A stretch of 64,000 bases of DNA from Methylosarcina fibrata AML-C10 (GCF_000372865.1 NZ_KB889965.1:4609786-4673785), one strand, 5' to 3'. Positions 1 to 11,390 are shown, counted from the stretch's first letter. The notes: generated from the sequence alone by a model not told the origin. Numbers and translations are program-made.

Positions 1-119
1 TTACGGAACGGGAAAGCATCGCCCAGGCCCTGTATGATAAAGTAGCCCGCCACGCAGGCCGCCGAGGAAGCGGCGAGCAGAACCGCCAGCGGGATCAAGG
101 CCGCCATGAGCGATCTCAT
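1..119 (-). CDS. partial hydrophobic protein, N-terminal end only
   Basis: An open frame starts at ATG 119-117 and runs off the left edge of the window. The 39 visible residues are mostly hydrophobic: a Leu/Ala-rich stretch at residues 8-30 looks like a membrane segment or signal anchor. A good ribosome binding site (GGAGGAA) lies 6-8 bases before the ATG and overlaps the last codons of rsmE, so the two genes are probably cotranscribed. An in-frame ATG at 107 is an alternative start. I do not recognise the family from this fragment. Confidence 0.5.
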   Translation of the reverse strand, partial: MRSLMAALIPLAVLLAASSAACVAGYFIIQGLGDAFPFR

Positions 120-124
120 CGTTG

Positions 125-865
125 TTATTCCTCCATTGTCCCGAAATCGCCCCACAGCGTTTGTACTGCGGACAGCGCGGCCAGCGACGCGGTTTCCGTT
201 CTAAGTATCCGGACGCCGAGGCGTACCGGAATGAATCCAGCCGCTTCCGCCCGGGACCGTTCATGATCGGAGAAGCCGCCTTCGGGACCCGTAAGCAGGG
301 TCACCTGCGAAGGTCTCGGGCCGAGATCGGCCAATGAGGCGGACGCATGTGGGTCCAAAAATATTTTAAGTTCCTGCTGATGATCCAGCCATTCGTGAAT
401 CGTGGCGATTGGCTGAAGCTCGGGCAGGCGAGTTCGTCCGCTTTGCTCGGCTGCATGCTGAATGATTTTTTGCCAGTGCAGCAGGCGCTGCGGCTTTTTT
501 TCGCCTTTGAACTGCACCAGGCAGCGTTCGGTCAGGATCGGCGTAATGCGGTTAACCCCCAGCTCCACGGCTTTTTGTACCGACCAGTCCATTCTGTCGC
601 CGCGCGAAATGCCCAGGCCCAGAAAGATCTGCAGAGACGATTCGGCGCTGCGTTCGATCCGGCGGTTGATCTGGATTTCTACCCGGTTCCGGCTGACTTC
701 GCGCAGTATCGATAAGAATTCACCACCCTCGCCATTGAACAGAAGGATTTCGGCATCCTTTTTCAGGCGCAGAACCGTTCTGACGTAATGAGCGCTGTCA
801 TCGTCCAGTTCGATGTTCCGGCCGGGCCAGAGAGGGAAGGGAATGTATAATCTTGAAATCCGCAT
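125..865 (-). CDS. rsmE: 16S rRNA (uracil1498-N3)-methyltransferase RsmE
   Basis: Predicted SPOUT-class methyltransferase that uses SAM to methylate N3 of U1498 in 16S rRNA. The 246-residue length matches the family. An N-terminal PUA-like RNA-binding part (about residues 1-70) precedes the knotted SPOUT domain. Family motifs are visible: QKAVELGV (97-104), AEQSGR (139-144), GPEGGF (193-198) and RILRTETA (219-226), the last two forming the SAM-binding knot. The start at 865 gives the expected MRISRLYI opening. It precedes a small membrane-protein gene on the same strand with almost no gap. Nothing is unusual in it. Confidence 0.96.
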   Translation of the reverse strand: MRISRLYIPFPLWPGRNIELDDDSAHYVRTVLRLKKDAEILLFNGEGGEFLSILREVSRNRVEIQINRRIERSAESSLQIFLGLGISRGDRMDWSVQKAVELGVNRITPILTERCLVQFKGEKKPQRLLHWQKIIQHAAEQSGRTRLPELQPIATIHEWLDHQQELKIFLDPHASASLADLGPRPSQVTLLTGPEGGFSDHERSRAEAAGFIPVRLGVRILRTETASLAALSAVQTLWGDFGTMEE

Positions 866-1008
866 TTCGCTTGCTTTCTGACAATAGGAACGATGATTGG
901 CCGGTAAATCGCGTCAGACTGAAACCACGGCGATGACGCTGTCGGCCGGGTAACATCAGTGAGCCGGCCGTTGATAACGGGACAGGGCAAAGCCGCCGTC
1001 CCGGACGG

Positions 1009-1857
1009 CTAGCCTTGGGACGGGCGGCGGAGCTGTAAGTTTTCGATGATCTTCAAGGTCGGCGCGGATTGATTCATCGTATAAAAATGAATGCCGGGCG
1101 CGCCGTTATCGAGTAGTTGCTGGCACAGCCGGGTCACCACTTCCAGACCGAATGCCTGAATCGACTCGCGATCGTCTCCGAGGCATTCCAGCCTTTTCCG
1201 CAGCCATCTCGGTATATCGGCTCCGCACATCTCGGAAAAACGGAACAACTGGGCATATTGAGTGATCGGCATGATGCCGGGAACGACAGGTATCGTTATA
1301 CCGCTTTTTTCGCAACGGTCCAGGAAATAAAAATAGGCTTCGGCATTATAAAAATACTGGGTAATGGCCGCGTCGGCGCCGGCCTCGACTTTGCGCCGAA
1401 AATTCCTGAAGTCGGCATCGGCGCTCACTGCCTGAGGATGGACTTCCGGATAGGCCGCGACATGGATCTGAAAGTAATTGCCGGTCTCCTTGCGGATGAA
1501 ATCGACCAGCTCATTGGCATAGCGGAATTCTCCGACCGACATCATGCCCGACGGCAAATCTCCCCGCAACGCGACCAGTTTGGAAATGCCTTTTTCCTGA
1601 TAGCTTTTAAGCATCGACCGGATATTTTCCCTGGTGGAAGCGATGCAGGATAAATGAGGCGCGGCGGCAATCCCCATAGATTGGATATCGATGACCGTAT
1701 CGAAGGTTTTATCGCGGGTGGATCCTCCGGCGCCGAAGGTGACCGAAAAAAAATCGGGATTCAGCAGCGCCAGTTTGCGATGGACCACCCGCAAATTGGC
1801 GGCGCCTTCTTCCGTTTTGGGCGGATAGAACTCGAAGCTGAAAAAAGGAGGATGCAT
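1009..1857 (-). CDS. metF: 5,10-methylenetetrahydrofolate reductase MetF
   Basis: FAD-dependent TIM-barrel enzyme reducing 5,10-methylene-THF to 5-methyl-THF, the methyl donor for methionine synthesis. At 282 residues it has the short bacterial length with no regulatory domain. The N-terminal FEFYPPK signature (8-14) carries the catalytic Glu. SVTFGAGGSTRDKT and the ALRGD segment follow as in other MetF proteins, and the C-terminal part has the GAPGIHFYTMN motif. It lies downstream of ahcY on the same strand, so ahcY and metF are probably a methyl-cycle operon, with a partial terminator hairpin between them at 1888-1908. Confidence 0.96.
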   Translation of the reverse strand: MHPPFFSFEFYPPKTEEGAANLRVVHRKLALLNPDFFSVTFGAGGSTRDKTFDTVIDIQSMGIAAAPHLSCIASTRENIRSMLKSYQEKGISKLVALRGDLPSGMMSVGEFRYANELVDFIRKETGNYFQIHVAAYPEVHPQAVSADADFRNFRRKVEAGADAAITQYFYNAEAYFYFLDRCEKSGITIPVVPGIMPITQYAQLFRFSEMCGADIPRWLRKRLECLGDDRESIQAFGLEVVTRLCQQLLDNGAPGIHFYTMNQSAPTLKIIENLQLRRPSQG

Positions 1858-1887
1858 GGATCTAGATTGCAGTTCAGTTGGCGAAAA

Positions 1888-1908
1888 GGGACCGTTTTAA
1901 CCGGTCCC
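1888..1908 (-). terminator. hairpin between ahcY and metF
   Basis: A perfect 7-bp stem (GGGACCG / CGGTCCC) with a 7-base loop is followed on the minus strand by TTTTC. The short U-run suggests a weak terminator or attenuator that would lower metF transcription relative to ahcY. It could also protect the ahcY 3' end. Confidence 0.45.
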
Positions 1909-1926
1909 CGGCCCGGTTTGTATCCG

Positions 1927-3219
1927 TTAATAACGATAATAATCCGCTTTATAAGGTCCATCGACAGGCACGTTGATGTAGCGGGCCTGTTCTTCGGTCA
2001 GCCGGGTCAGGCTCACGCCGAGCTGCTGCAAGTGCAGGGCCGCCACTTTTTCGTCCAGGTTTTTCGGGAGAATGTAGACCTTGTTTTCATACTGGTCTGC
2101 GTTCTTCCACAGTTCTATTTGCGCCAGCACCTGATTGCAGAAAGAATTCGACATCACGAAACTGGGATGGCCGGTTGCGCAGCCCAGATTTACCAGGCGG
2201 CCTTCCGCCAACACAATCAAACGTTTGCCGCCGGGCAAAAGGACGTGGTCGACTTGCGGCTTGATGTTTTCCCAGGGATACCGGCGCAGCGATGCGATGT
2301 CGATTTCGGAATCGAAATGGCCGATATTGCAGATGATGGCCTGGTTTTTCATGGCCAGCATGTGCTCGTGGGTAATGACGCGAATGTTGCCGGTGGCGGT
2401 AACGAAGATGTTGGCGATCGGCGCCGCTTCTTCCATCGTCACTACGCGATAGCCTTCCATGGCCGCCTGTAAGGCGCAGATGGGATCGATTTCGGTTACC
2501 CAGACGGTGGCGCCGAGTCCACGCAGTGATTGGGCGCAGCCCTTGCCGACGTCGCCGTAGCCGCAGACCACGGCGATTTTTCCGGCCACCATGACGTCGG
2601 TGGCGCGTTTGATGCCGTCCACCAGCGATTCCCGGCAGCCGTACAAGTTGTCGAATTTGGATTTGGTCACCGAATCGTTGACGTTGAAGGCCGGAACCTT
2701 GAGTTCGCCTTTGGCCATCATTTCGTAGAGGCGAAGCACACCGGTCGTGGTTTCTTCCGACAAACCCTTGACATCCTTCAGTAATTCAGGATATTTCACG
2801 TGCATCATGTGGGTCAGGTCGCCGCCGTCGTCGAGTATCATGTTGGGGCGCCAGCCGTTCGGGCCTTCGATGGTCTGTACGATACACCAGTCGAATTCGG
2901 CTTCGTTTTCGCCTTTCCAGGCGAACACCGGAATGCCGGCTGCGGCGATCGCGGCCGCGGCATGATCTTGAGTCGAGAAAATATTGCAGGAAGACCAGCG
3001 GACTTCGGCGCCTAACGCGACCAGGGTTTCGATCAGTACCGCGGTTTGAATGGTCATGTGCAGACAGCCGGCGATCCGCGCTCCTTTCAGCGGTTGCTCC
3101 CGGGCGTATTCCTTGCGCAGGGCCATCAGCCCCGGCATTTCGGTTTCGGCGATATTGATTTCTTTACGGCCCCATTCCGCCAAACTGATGTCGGCTACTT
3201 TGTAATCGGGTTGGCTCAT
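1927..3219 (-). CDS. ahcY: adenosylhomocysteinase AhcY
   Basis: NAD-dependent S-adenosylhomocysteine hydrolase: SAH to adenosine plus homocysteine, removing the inhibitory product of methyl transfer. The 430 residues match the bacterial family. Visible motifs are the substrate-domain [15 protein letters not shown] (76-90), [13 protein letters not shown] (179-191) with the active-site Lys and Asp, the NAD-binding GYGDVGKG (220-227) and the C-terminal KADYYRY tail. It sits between metK upstream and metF downstream, so three consecutive steps of the methionine/SAM cycle are grouped. Start ATG 3219 gives the standard N-terminus. Confidence 0.97.
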   Translation of the reverse strand: MSQPDYKVADISLAEWGRKEINIAETEMPGLMALRKEYAREQPLKGARIAGCLHMTIQTAVLIETLVALGAEVRWSSCNIFSTQDHAAAAIAAAGIPVFAWKGENEAEFDWCIVQTIEGPNGWRPNMILDDGGDLTHMMHVKYPELLKDVKGLSEETTTGVLRLYEMMAKGELKVPAFNVNDSVTKSKFDNLYGCRESLVDGIKRATDVMVAGKIAVVCGYGDVGKGCAQSLRGLGATVWVTEIDPICALQAAMEGYRVVTMEEAAPIANIFVTATGNIRVITHEHMLAMKNQAIICNIGHFDSEIDIASLRRYPWENIKPQVDHVLLPGGKRLIVLAEGRLVNLGCATGHPSFVMSNSFCNQVLAQIELWKNADQYENKVYILPKNLDEKVAALHLQQLGVSLTRLTEEQARYINVPVDGPYKADYYRY

Positions 3220-3320
3220 ACGATTGGTATCCTGTTGCTAGATGATGTAACCGGAGTCAAGCGGGCAGGGCCCGCCGATGGTCCGGTCCTCGGAAAATGA
3301 TGCTGAGTTTTCGGTTCCGG

Positions 3321-4481
3321 TTAAATGCCCGCGGCTTCGATCAGCGCCTCGACTTTGTCGGTTCTTTCCCAGGTGAAGGAATCCTCGTTGCGTCCGAAAT
3401 GGCCGTAGGCCGCAGTCTGTTGATAAATCGGCTTCAACAGGCCCAGCATGGCGATCAGGCCTTTCGGTCTGAGATCGAAAATGTTTCTGACGATCTGCAC
3501 CAGCCGGTCTTCGGCGATTTTGCCGGTGCCGAAGGTTTCGATGCTGATTGAGGTCGGTTCCGCCACGCCGATGGCATAGGAGACCTGAATTTCGCAGCGC
3601 TCCGCCAGGCCGGCGGCGACAATGTTTTTGGCGACGTACCGGCACATATAGGCGGCGGAGCGGTCGACTTTCGACGGATCCTTGCCCGAAAAAGCGCCGC
3701 CGCCGTGTCTGGCCATGCCGCCGTAGGTATCGACGATGATTTTGCGTCCGGTCAGGCCGCAATCTCCGACCGGTCCGCCGATCACGAACTGGCCGGTCGG
3801 ATTGATGTAAAATTTGGTGTCCTTGTGCAGCCATTCCTTGGGCAGGACAGGCAGTATGATTTCATCCATGACCGCTTCGTGCAAGGCTTTATTGCTGATT
3901 TCGGGCGAGTGCTGGGTGGACAGCACGACGGCGTCTATCGCAACCGGCTTGTGATTTTCATAGCGGAAAGTGACCTGGCTTTTGGCGTCCGGACGCAGCC
4001 AGGACAACGTTTTGTTTTTGCGTACTTCGGCCTGGCGTTTTACCAGAAGATGGGAATAGGTAATCGGGGCCGGCATCAACACGTCGGTTTCATTGCTGGC
4101 GTAACCGAACATCAGGCCTTGGTCGCCTGCGCCTTGCTCGTGATTTTCGGATTCGTCGACGCCCATCGCGATGTCGGAGGACTGTTTGCCGATGGCGTTC
4201 AATACCGCGCAGCTTTGCCCGTCAAAACCGATGTCGCCGTGGTCATAGCCGATATCGCAAACGACTTTACGCACCAGTTCTTCCGTATCAACCCAGGCGT
4301 TCGTGGTAATTTCACCGGCCAGGATCACCATACCGGTTTTTACCAGGGTTTCGCAAGCCACTCTCGACTTCGGGTCCTGGGCCAGCAACGCGTCCAGCAC
4401 CGCATCCGAAATTTGGTCAGCAATTTTATCCGGATGCCCTTCCGAAACTGATTCTGAGGTAAAAATAAAATTATTGCTCAT
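3321..4481 (-). CDS. metK: S-adenosylmethionine synthetase MetK
   Basis: Makes SAM from methionine and ATP; cytoplasmic homotetramer. The 386 residues match the usual length. The N-terminal SEGHPDKI motif (13-20) holds the catalytic His. The glycine-rich [16 protein letters not shown] phosphate-binding loop and the C-terminal DSFTWE stretch are all intact. A TATACT hexamer on the minus strand (4496-4501) is a plausible -10 element just upstream, and the tRNA terminator at 4518-4537 separates it from the tRNA. It is followed after about 100 bp by ahcY. Confidence 0.97.
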   Translation of the reverse strand: MSNNFIFTSESVSEGHPDKIADQISDAVLDALLAQDPKSRVACETLVKTGMVILAGEITTNAWVDTEELVRKVVCDIGYDHGDIGFDGQSCAVLNAIGKQSSDIAMGVDESENHEQGAGDQGLMFGYASNETDVLMPAPITYSHLLVKRQAEVRKNKTLSWLRPDAKSQVTFRYENHKPVAIDAVVLSTQHSPEISNKALHEAVMDEIILPVLPKEWLHKDTKFYINPTGQFVIGGPVGDCGLTGRKIIVDTYGGMARHGGGAFSGKDPSKVDRSAAYMCRYVAKNIVAAGLAERCEIQVSYAIGVAEPTSISIETFGTGKIAEDRLVQIVRNIFDLRPKGLIAMLGLLKPIYQQTAAYGHFGRNEDSFTWERTDKVEALIEAAGI

Positions 4482-4517
4482 GACATCGCCTATTTAGTAT
4501 AAAACCCAAATAAATAA

Positions 4518-4537
4518 AAGGCTGCCAAGGCAGCCTT
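4518..4537 (-). terminator. rho-independent terminator after tRNA-Ile
   Basis: A 9-bp perfect stem (AAGGCTGCC / GGCAGCCTT) with a two-base centre lies 9 bases past the tRNA CCA end. On the minus strand it is followed by TTATTTATTT. It ends the tRNA transcript before metK. Confidence 0.8.
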
Positions 4538-4545
4538 TCTATGAG

Positions 4546-4622
4546 TGGTGGGCCCTGTAGGACTTGAACCTACGACCTGCCGATTATGAGTCGGACGCTC
4601 TAACCAACTGAGCTAAGGGCCC
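4546..4622 (-). tRNA. ileX: tRNA-Ile2 (anticodon CAU, lysidine type)
   Basis: A 77-base cloverleaf with encoded CCA end (4546-4548). The acceptor stem is GGGCCCT paired with AGGGCCC, the D-arm TAGCTCAGTTGGTTAGAGC, the anticodon loop CTCATAA with CAU anticodon, and the T-arm contains GGTTCAAGTCC. A CAU anticodon can be Met or Ile2. Here C4-G69 and C5-G68 in the acceptor stem, the TilS recognition pairs, and the GGGCCC acceptor favour Ile2, whose C34 becomes lysidine and reads AUA. Elongator tRNA-Met normally has a GGCUACG-type acceptor. It sits just downstream of rpoD and is transcribed in the same direction. Confidence 0.9.
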
Positions 4623-4636
4623 CTGTGACTGTTTAT

Positions 4637-6448
<1,812 letters not shown>

Positions 6449-6492
6449 TCACTCACCGAATAAGGATTCAGCCGGACTAAACTGAACAGATA

Positions 6493-6498
6493 ATTATA
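6493..6498 (-). promoter_or_regulatory. candidate rpoD -10 element
   Basis: A perfect TATAAT on the minus strand lies 45 bases before the rpoD ATG in a very AT-rich 80-bp gap after dnaG. No strong -35 hexamer sits at 17 bp, so this is a candidate internal promoter rather than a firm call. Internal rpoD promoters are known in this operon in other gammaproteobacteria. Confidence 0.4.
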
Positions 6499-6527
6499 CT
6501 ATATAAATTTAAATTTTGGCATCACAA

Positions 6528-8264
6528 TTATTTATGAGTATGAGCCAGAAGTTTTCGTAACAAGTCTTTTTCGCGCCTATCGAGTCCCGCGGATTGTTCC
6601 TTGGCCAATAATTTATCCAATACCGAAGATCTGGATTGGGCCAGGAGCCTATCCAGCGCATCGGAAAATTCGGCTTCAAGGCCGTCAGGCGGCACCAGTA
6701 AGGGTAAAAGGGCTAGGGCTTTGACGGATTTTTCTTCGGGTTTTTCCCGGAAAATCTCGAGCAGCGCGCCGGCAGTGGCCGGTGTGTTTGCGAGAACCGC
6801 GTGCAGGATATCTTTAAACAATTCCACGCCGGGAAAATCCAGCTCATTCCAGTCAATTTCCTTTTGTTCAATCAGTTCGACCAATCGAGGGTTCTGCACT
6901 AATAAGGCCAGAGCGGTCCGCGCGGAGGACGGTCTGCCTTTTTCTTGAAGTGGCTTGCGGTCATATTTTCGCTTAAGTTTAGCCGTATTCTCCGAAACAT
7001 CCAGCGAACGATACTCCGTTAGCTCCCTGAGCCTCGCAAACATCATTTCCCGGAATATGCTTTGCGGCAATTTATCCAGATAGGGTTTGGCCCTGTTGAC
7101 CAGTTGGGCCCGATCTTCCAGTCTGCTCAGGTTTAATTCCGACGAAAGCCGGGTAAAAAAATAGTCCGAAAGCGTTTCGGCTGCTTGCAAACGATTGGCG
7201 AACCCCGTCTCGCCTTCCTTGCGAATCAGGGAGTCGGGATCCTCGTTTTGCGGCAACAACATGATGCGTACCTGCCGGCCATCCCTTAGACAAGGAAAAA
7301 TCGGTTCCATTGCCCGCCATGCCGCTTCCCGGCCGGCTTTGTCGCCGTCAAAGCACAATACCACTTCGCCGGTGAATCGAAACAGCAGTTCGAGATGTGC
7401 CTGGGAGGTGGCTGTTCCTAACGTGGCGACGGCGTAATGAATGCCGAACTGCGCCAGGGCGATGACATCCATATACCCTTCCACTACCAGAATCCTTTGG
7501 GGTTTGGAATTCTTGCGCAGCAGTTCGTACAGTCCGTATACTTCCCTGCCTTTCTGAAATAGGGGCGTTTCCGGAGAATTCAAGTACTTGGGCAAAGAAT
7601 CGTCGAGAATGCGTCCGCCAAAGCCGATGACTCGTCCGCGTTTGTCTCGAATCGGGAACATGACTCGGCCCCGAAAACGGCCATAGAGATCGCCTTCTTC
7701 GTTCCTGCCCAGTAATCCGCAGGTTTGCAGACGTTGCGAATCGAACCGCTCTTGTAGTTTTTTCCATGCCAGAGGGGCATAACCGAGCACATAATCGGCG
7801 ATTACCTCGCCTGAAACGCCGCGGTTTTGCAGATATCCCAGGGCTTTTTTTCCTTCCGGATGGGTATTCAATTGTTCGGTATAAAAAGCGGCCACCTGCT
7901 CCATGGTGCGGTAAAGCAGGGGTAAATCCCCTTTGTTGCCGGAGTCGGGTTTTTCAAAAGCCTCTCTCGGCACTTCCAGACCGGCAAAGGTTGCCAGATC
8001 CTCGACGGCTTCGACAAAATCCAGATGATTAAAATCCATCAGAAAGCTGATGGCATTGCCGCTGACGCCGCAACCGAAGCAGTGATAGAACTGTTTGTTC
8101 CGGTTGACGGAAAAGCTGGGGGTTTTTTCGGTATGAAAAGGGCAACGGGCTACATAATTTGCGCCCGTTTTTTTAAGAGGGACGTGGGTATCGATCAAAT
8201 CGACCAGATCAACCCGAGCTAAAAGATCGTCAATAAAGGTGCGGGGAATTCTGCCGCCGGACAT
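6528..8264 (-). CDS. dnaG: DNA primase DnaG
   Basis: Synthesises RNA primers for replication together with DnaB helicase. 578 residues. The N-terminal CHC2 zinc domain has C41, H44, C62 and C65. The TOPRIM core shows EGYMDVIAL (262-270) with the catalytic Glu and DGD (306-308) for metal binding. The C-terminal 150 residues are the helicase-binding region and, as usual, poorly conserved. The ATG at 8264 lies 23 bases after the yqeY stop, consistent with operon transcription. Confidence 0.97.
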   Translation of the reverse strand: MSGGRIPRTFIDDLLARVDLVDLIDTHVPLKKTGANYVARCPFHTEKTPSFSVNRNKQFYHCFGCGVSGNAISFLMDFNHLDFVEAVEDLATFAGLEVPREAFEKPDSGNKGDLPLLYRTMEQVAAFYTEQLNTHPEGKKALGYLQNRGVSGEVIADYVLGYAPLAWKKLQERFDSQRLQTCGLLGRNEEGDLYGRFRGRVMFPIRDKRGRVIGFGGRILDDSLPKYLNSPETPLFQKGREVYGLYELLRKNSKPQRILVVEGYMDVIALAQFGIHYAVATLGTATSQAHLELLFRFTGEVVLCFDGDKAGREAAWRAMEPIFPCLRDGRQVRIMLLPQNEDPDSLIRKEGETGFANRLQAAETLSDYFFTRLSSELNLSRLEDRAQLVNRAKPYLDKLPQSIFREMMFARLRELTEYRSLDVSENTAKLKRKYDRKPLQEKGRPSSARTALALLVQNPRLVELIEQKEIDWNELDFPGVELFKDILHAVLANTPATAGALLEIFREKPEEKSVKALALLPLLVPPDGLEAEFSDALDRLLAQSRSSVLDKLLAKEQSAGLDRREKDLLRKLLAHTHK

Positions 8265-8287
8265 GGCCGATACCGGAACGGAAGCGC

Positions 8288-8743
8288 CTAAGCCGATAAT
8301 GCAGCCTTGATTTTGTTGCTCACTGCCGACATATCGGCGCGCCCTTGCATTCTGGCTTTCAGCAAGCTCATAACTTTCCCCATGTCCTTGATCGACCCGG
8401 CGCCGGACTCGGCAATTGCCTCGTTGATCATTGCATCGATTTCCGCTTCGGTCAGGGCTTGCGGCAGGAATTCCTGGATTATTTTCGCCTCGGCCTCTTC
8501 CGCTTCCGCCAGATCAAGCCGGCCGGCGTCGGTAAACTGCCGGATGGATTCGCGCCGCTGTTTCAGCAGCTTGTCCAGCACCAGAATGGCTCGGTCGTTA
8601 TCCACCGTAATCCGTTCATCGACTTCGACCTGCTTAATGGCGGCCAGAATCAAACGAATCACGCCCAGTCTGAATTTGTCGCCGCCTTTCATAGCGGCTT
8701 TCATGTCGTCCTTGATGCGATCCGTTATTGATGATTCCATCAT
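8288..8743 (-). CDS. yqeY: GatB/YqeY-domain protein
   Basis: A 151-residue all-helical protein of the YqeY family, related to the C-terminal tRNA-interacting domain of GatB/GatE amidotransferases. The motif ARRESIRQFTDAGR-like segment near residue 65-75 (QRRESIRQF) and the C-terminal DMGKVMSLLKAR stretch are typical. Its exact role is not established. It is commonly found between rpsU and dnaG in proteobacteria, as here, with only 10 bases separating it from rpsU. Confidence 0.9.
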   Translation of the reverse strand: MMESSITDRIKDDMKAAMKGGDKFRLGVIRLILAAIKQVEVDERITVDNDRAILVLDKLLKQRRESIRQFTDAGRLDLAEAEEAEAKIIQEFLPQALTEAEIDAMINEAIAESGAGSIKDMGKVMSLLKARMQGRADMSAVSNKIKAALSA

Positions 8744-8753
8744 GGCAGCCTTG

Positions 8754-8987
8754 TCAAACCGCAGGACGGCCGCGACGCAGATTTTTTAGCGCGTAGCGCT
8801 CTCTCGCCAGTTTCTTCAGGTGGCGCTTGACGGCAGCGGCGCCTTTGCGTTTGCGTTCCGAAGTGGGTTTTTCATAAAATTCGCGGCGGCGGACTTCGGC
8901 CAATACTCCGGCTTTCTCGCACGCGCGTTTAAAGCGGCGAATGGCGATATCGAAAGGTTCGTTTTCTTTGATTTTTACTGACGGCAT
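8754..8987 (-). CDS. rpsU: 30S ribosomal protein S21
   Basis: Small basic ribosomal protein needed for translation initiation. At 77 residues it is slightly longer than the 71 of E. coli. It has the typical opening [21 protein letters not shown]-type sequence with the FKRACEKAG and RREFYEKPT motifs and a very basic C-terminal half. It is the first gene of the macromolecular synthesis operon and is divergent from tsaD, the conserved gammaproteobacterial arrangement. Confidence 0.97.
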   Translation of the reverse strand: MPSVKIKENEPFDIAIRRFKRACEKAGVLAEVRRREFYEKPTSERKRKGAAAVKRHLKKLARERYALKNLRRGRPAV

Positions 8988-9055
8988 TTATCGATCCAGA
9001 TGTGTTAATATGTAAAGTTAAAAATTATGTACCATATAAACGTACGTAACTTTTA

Positions 9056-9061
9056 ATTATA
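9056..9061 (-). promoter_or_regulatory. candidate rpsU operon -10 element
   Basis: A perfect TATAAT on the minus strand lies in the AT-rich 102-bp gap between divergent rpsU and tsaD, with TTTTGA 17 bp further upstream as a poor -35. It would give an rpsU leader of about 60 bases. The same gap must also hold the tsaD promoter, which I could not resolve. Confidence 0.45.
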
Positions 9062-9089
9062 CCATTTTTTTACCATTTTCAAAAACTCA

Positions 9090-10100
9090 ATGTACGTTTT
9101 AGGTATAGAAACTTCCTGTGACGAAACGGGGGTCGCCGTTTATCACGATCAAAAAGGGCTGGTTATTCACTTATTATACAGTCAAGTCGAGATGCACAGC
9201 GATTATGGCGGCGTCGTTCCCGAACTGGCCTCGCGCGATCACATCCGCAAACTGGTGCCGTTGATCAAACAATCGCTCCGCGAAAGCCGGCTGGAAAGCA
9301 AGGATATCAACGGGATTGCCTATACCGCGGGTCCCGGATTGATGGGGGCCTTGCTGGTCGGCGCCGCCACGGCCCGAAGCCTGGCCTGGGCATGGCAAAT
9401 TCCGGCGGTGGCCGTGCATCATATGGAAGGACACCTGTTGGCTCCGATGCTGGAACAAGATCCGCCGGATTTTCCTTTTGTCGCCTTGCTTATTTCCGGA
9501 GGTCATACCTTGCTGGTCTGGGTTCAAGGAATCGGTCGATACGAGGTGCTCGGAGAATCGCTGGATGACGCAGCGGGTGAAGCATTCGACAAAACGGCAA
9601 AGATGCTCGGTCTGGGGTATCCCGGAGGTCCTCGTTTAGCGGCTCTTGCCGAAGAAGGACGGCCGAAGATTCAGTTTCCGCGGCCGATGACCGACCGTCC
9701 CGGTCTGGACTTCAGTTTTAGCGGCTTGAAGACGCACGCGCTCAACGCGTTTCATGCCGGTGCGAAATGCGAGCAGGATAAAGCCGATATTGCGGCCGCC
9801 TTTCAAGAAGCGGTCGCCGATACCCTGGCCATAAAATGCAGAAGAGCCCTTCAACAGACCGGACTGAACAGGCTGGTGGTCGCCGGCGGAGTCAGCGCCA
9901 ATCGCGCTATCCGAGGTGCCCTGGCGGTGATGGCGGAAAAGGAAAAGGCCCGCATTTATTTTCCCCGAACCGAATTTTGTACCGACAACGGCGCCATGAT
10001 TGCCTATGCGGGATGTCAGCGCCTTCTGGCCGGTCAGCACCAAGGGTTGGATATTCTGGCCCGGCCGCGCTGGCCCATGAGTGATCTGGCTCCGGTTTGA
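9090..10100 (+). CDS. tsaD: tRNA N6-adenosine threonylcarbamoyltransferase TsaD
   Basis: Transfers the threonylcarbamoyl group from TC-AMP to A37 of ANN-decoding tRNAs (t6A), working with TsaB, TsaE and TsaC. 336 residues, the normal length. The N-terminal [15 protein letters not shown] fold of the ASKHA family is present. The iron-site H111 and H115 lie in [10 protein letters not shown], followed by SGGHTLL and the C-terminal [10 protein letters not shown] and [10 protein letters not shown] motifs. Divergent from rpsU. Confidence 0.97.
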   Translation: MYVLGIETSCDETGVAVYHDQKGLVIHLLYSQVEMHSDYGGVVPELASRDHIRKLVPLIKQSLRESRLESKDINGIAYTAGPGLMGALLVGAATARSLAWAWQIPAVAVHHMEGHLLAPMLEQDPPDFPFVALLISGGHTLLVWVQGIGRYEVLGESLDDAAGEAFDKTAKMLGLGYPGGPRLAALAEEGRPKIQFPRPMTDRPGLDFSFSGLKTHALNAFHAGAKCEQDKADIAAAFQEAVADTLAIKCRRALQQTGLNRLVVAGGVSANRAIRGALAVMAEKEKARIYFPRTEFCTDNGAMIAYAGCQRLLAGQHQGLDILARPRWPMSDLAPV

Positions 10101-10181
10101 AGAAGTTGCCAAAAGCCGCCGGCCGTTGCTTGATATGAATCGGCTCTTCCGAGCCGCGCTGAGTAGGCTGCCGGCAGTCGG

Positions 10182-11009
10182 CTAAGATTTATTCGGATTC
10201 TGCCGCCTCGGGCAATCGATGCTGAAACGCCGCACCGGATCGCCCAGCCTCAGCGCCGTCAGTTGCCCGCCCCAGAGACAGCCCGTGTCGATGGCATAAC
10301 AGTTGTGTCCTTCGTAATACCCCAGGGACGACCAGTGGCCGCAGACAATCCGTAACTCCGAGTTTTTGCGGTTCGGCGCTTCGAACCAGGGCATCAGATG
10401 ATCCGGTTGCGTTCCCGGCGGGCCGTTGTGATCGAAGTCCAGCCGCCCCTGTTCGTCGCAATAACGCATGCGGGTAAGGCAGTTGACAATGAAGCGCAGC
10501 CGGGCAATGCCTGTTAAATCGGGCGACCAGAGGCTGGGCTCGTTGCCGTACATCCGGCCGATAAAAACCTGATGATCCGGCGCTCGCAAGGCTTGTTCCG
10601 CCAGCCGGGCCATTTGTAAGGCTTGTTGCAAATCCCATTGCGGCGGCAGGCCGGCGTGGATCAGGCAGTAATTGTCGCTGTAATGAAGCAGCGGCCGATG
10701 CCTGAGCCAGTCGAGCAGCTCGTCCCGATCCGGCGCTTCGAGAACCGGGTCCAGCGAATTTTTTTTCCTGGCGATGGCCGGCGCCGAGGCGGCGGCCAGT
10801 AAATGCAGGTCGTGATTGCCCAGGACGGTGATGGCCGAATTGCCCAGCGATTTGACGAACCGCAAGGTTTCCAGCGATTTGGGTCCGCGATTGACCAGAT
10901 CGCCGGTAAACCAGAGTTGATCGGCCTTGGGATCGAAAGAAACGGTCTCCAGGAGTCTCAGCAATTCATCGAAACAACCTTGAATGTCGCCGATGGCATA
11001 AATGGCCAT
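10182..11009 (-). CDS. apaH: symmetrical bis(5'-nucleosyl)-tetraphosphatase ApaH
   Basis: Calcineurin-type metallophosphatase that splits Ap4A into two ADP and can remove NpN caps from RNA. 275 residues. Metal-binding blocks are visible: GDIQGCFDEL (7-16), GDLVNRGPKS (36-45), GNHDLHLL (64-71), the central HAGLPPQW and the late CGHWSSLGY. It lies 3 bases downstream of apaG on the same strand, so the two form an operon. tsaD converges on it; a 6-bp stem (CGGCTC/GAGCCG, 10140-10155) lies between them, but no U-run follows. Confidence 0.96.
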   Translation of the reverse strand: MAIYAIGDIQGCFDELLRLLETVSFDPKADQLWFTGDLVNRGPKSLETLRFVKSLGNSAITVLGNHDLHLLAAASAPAIARKKNSLDPVLEAPDRDELLDWLRHRPLLHYSDNYCLIHAGLPPQWDLQQALQMARLAEQALRAPDHQVFIGRMYGNEPSLWSPDLTGIARLRFIVNCLTRMRYCDEQGRLDFDHNGPPGTQPDHLMPWFEAPNRKNSELRIVCGHWSSLGYYEGHNCYAIDTGCLWGGQLTALRLGDPVRRFSIDCPRRQNPNKS

Positions 11010-11012
11010 AAA

Positions 11013-11390
11013 TCAGTGCAGGGTTCTTGGTATCGACAGGGTAAAGCGAGGGATGCGAGCGCTGAAATTATCACCCTCGTCCGAGCGCATAAGGTATTCC
11101 CCCTGCATGGTACCGACCGGAGTCTCAATCATCGCGCCGCTGGTATAACAAAAGGATTCGCCCGGTTTCAGATAGGGCTGCTCGCCGATGACGCCGTCCC
11201 CTCTGACCTCCTGGACCTTGCCGTTGGCATCGGTGATCAGCCAGTGGCGAGTCAGCAAGCGGGCCGGAACGGCGCCTGCGTTGGTGATCGTGATCGTATA
11301 GGAAAAGACGTAACGGCCCTGATCCGGAGCCGATTGAGCGGCTACGAACTGGGGAACGGCTTCGACCAATATTTTGTTTTTTTCGCTCAT
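11013..11390 (-). CDS. apaG: ApaG family protein (CorD)
   Basis: A 125-residue fibronectin-III-like beta-sandwich protein of the ApaG family, whose members are linked to divalent cation resistance and Ap4A metabolism; the biochemical role is unsettled. The core ARLLTRHWLITDANG, VRGDGVIGEQP and GTMQGEYLM segments are diagnostic. It is the first gene of apaG-apaH. In many gammaproteobacteria ksgA precedes this pair; it is not present here. Confidence 0.95.
   Translation of the reverse strand: MSEKNKILVEAVPQFVAAQSAPDQGRYVFSYTITITNAGAVPARLLTRHWLITDANGKVQEVRGDGVIGEQPYLKPGESFCYTSGAMIETPVGTMQGEYLMRSDEGDNFSARIPRFTLSIPRTLH

Noticed and set aside
3220-3320. Possible SAH riboswitch upstream of ahcY
   Set aside because: The minus strand has CCGAGGA and a GC-rich hairpin, but the conserved GCGCUGC and CAGGCUCGG blocks of SAH riboswitches are missing. 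It is more likely a simple metK-ahcY spacer hairpin.
1654-4451. Long plus-strand open frames opposite metF, ahcY and metK
   Set aside because: They are shadows of well-conserved minus-strand genes with biased codon use; no ribosome site or family match.
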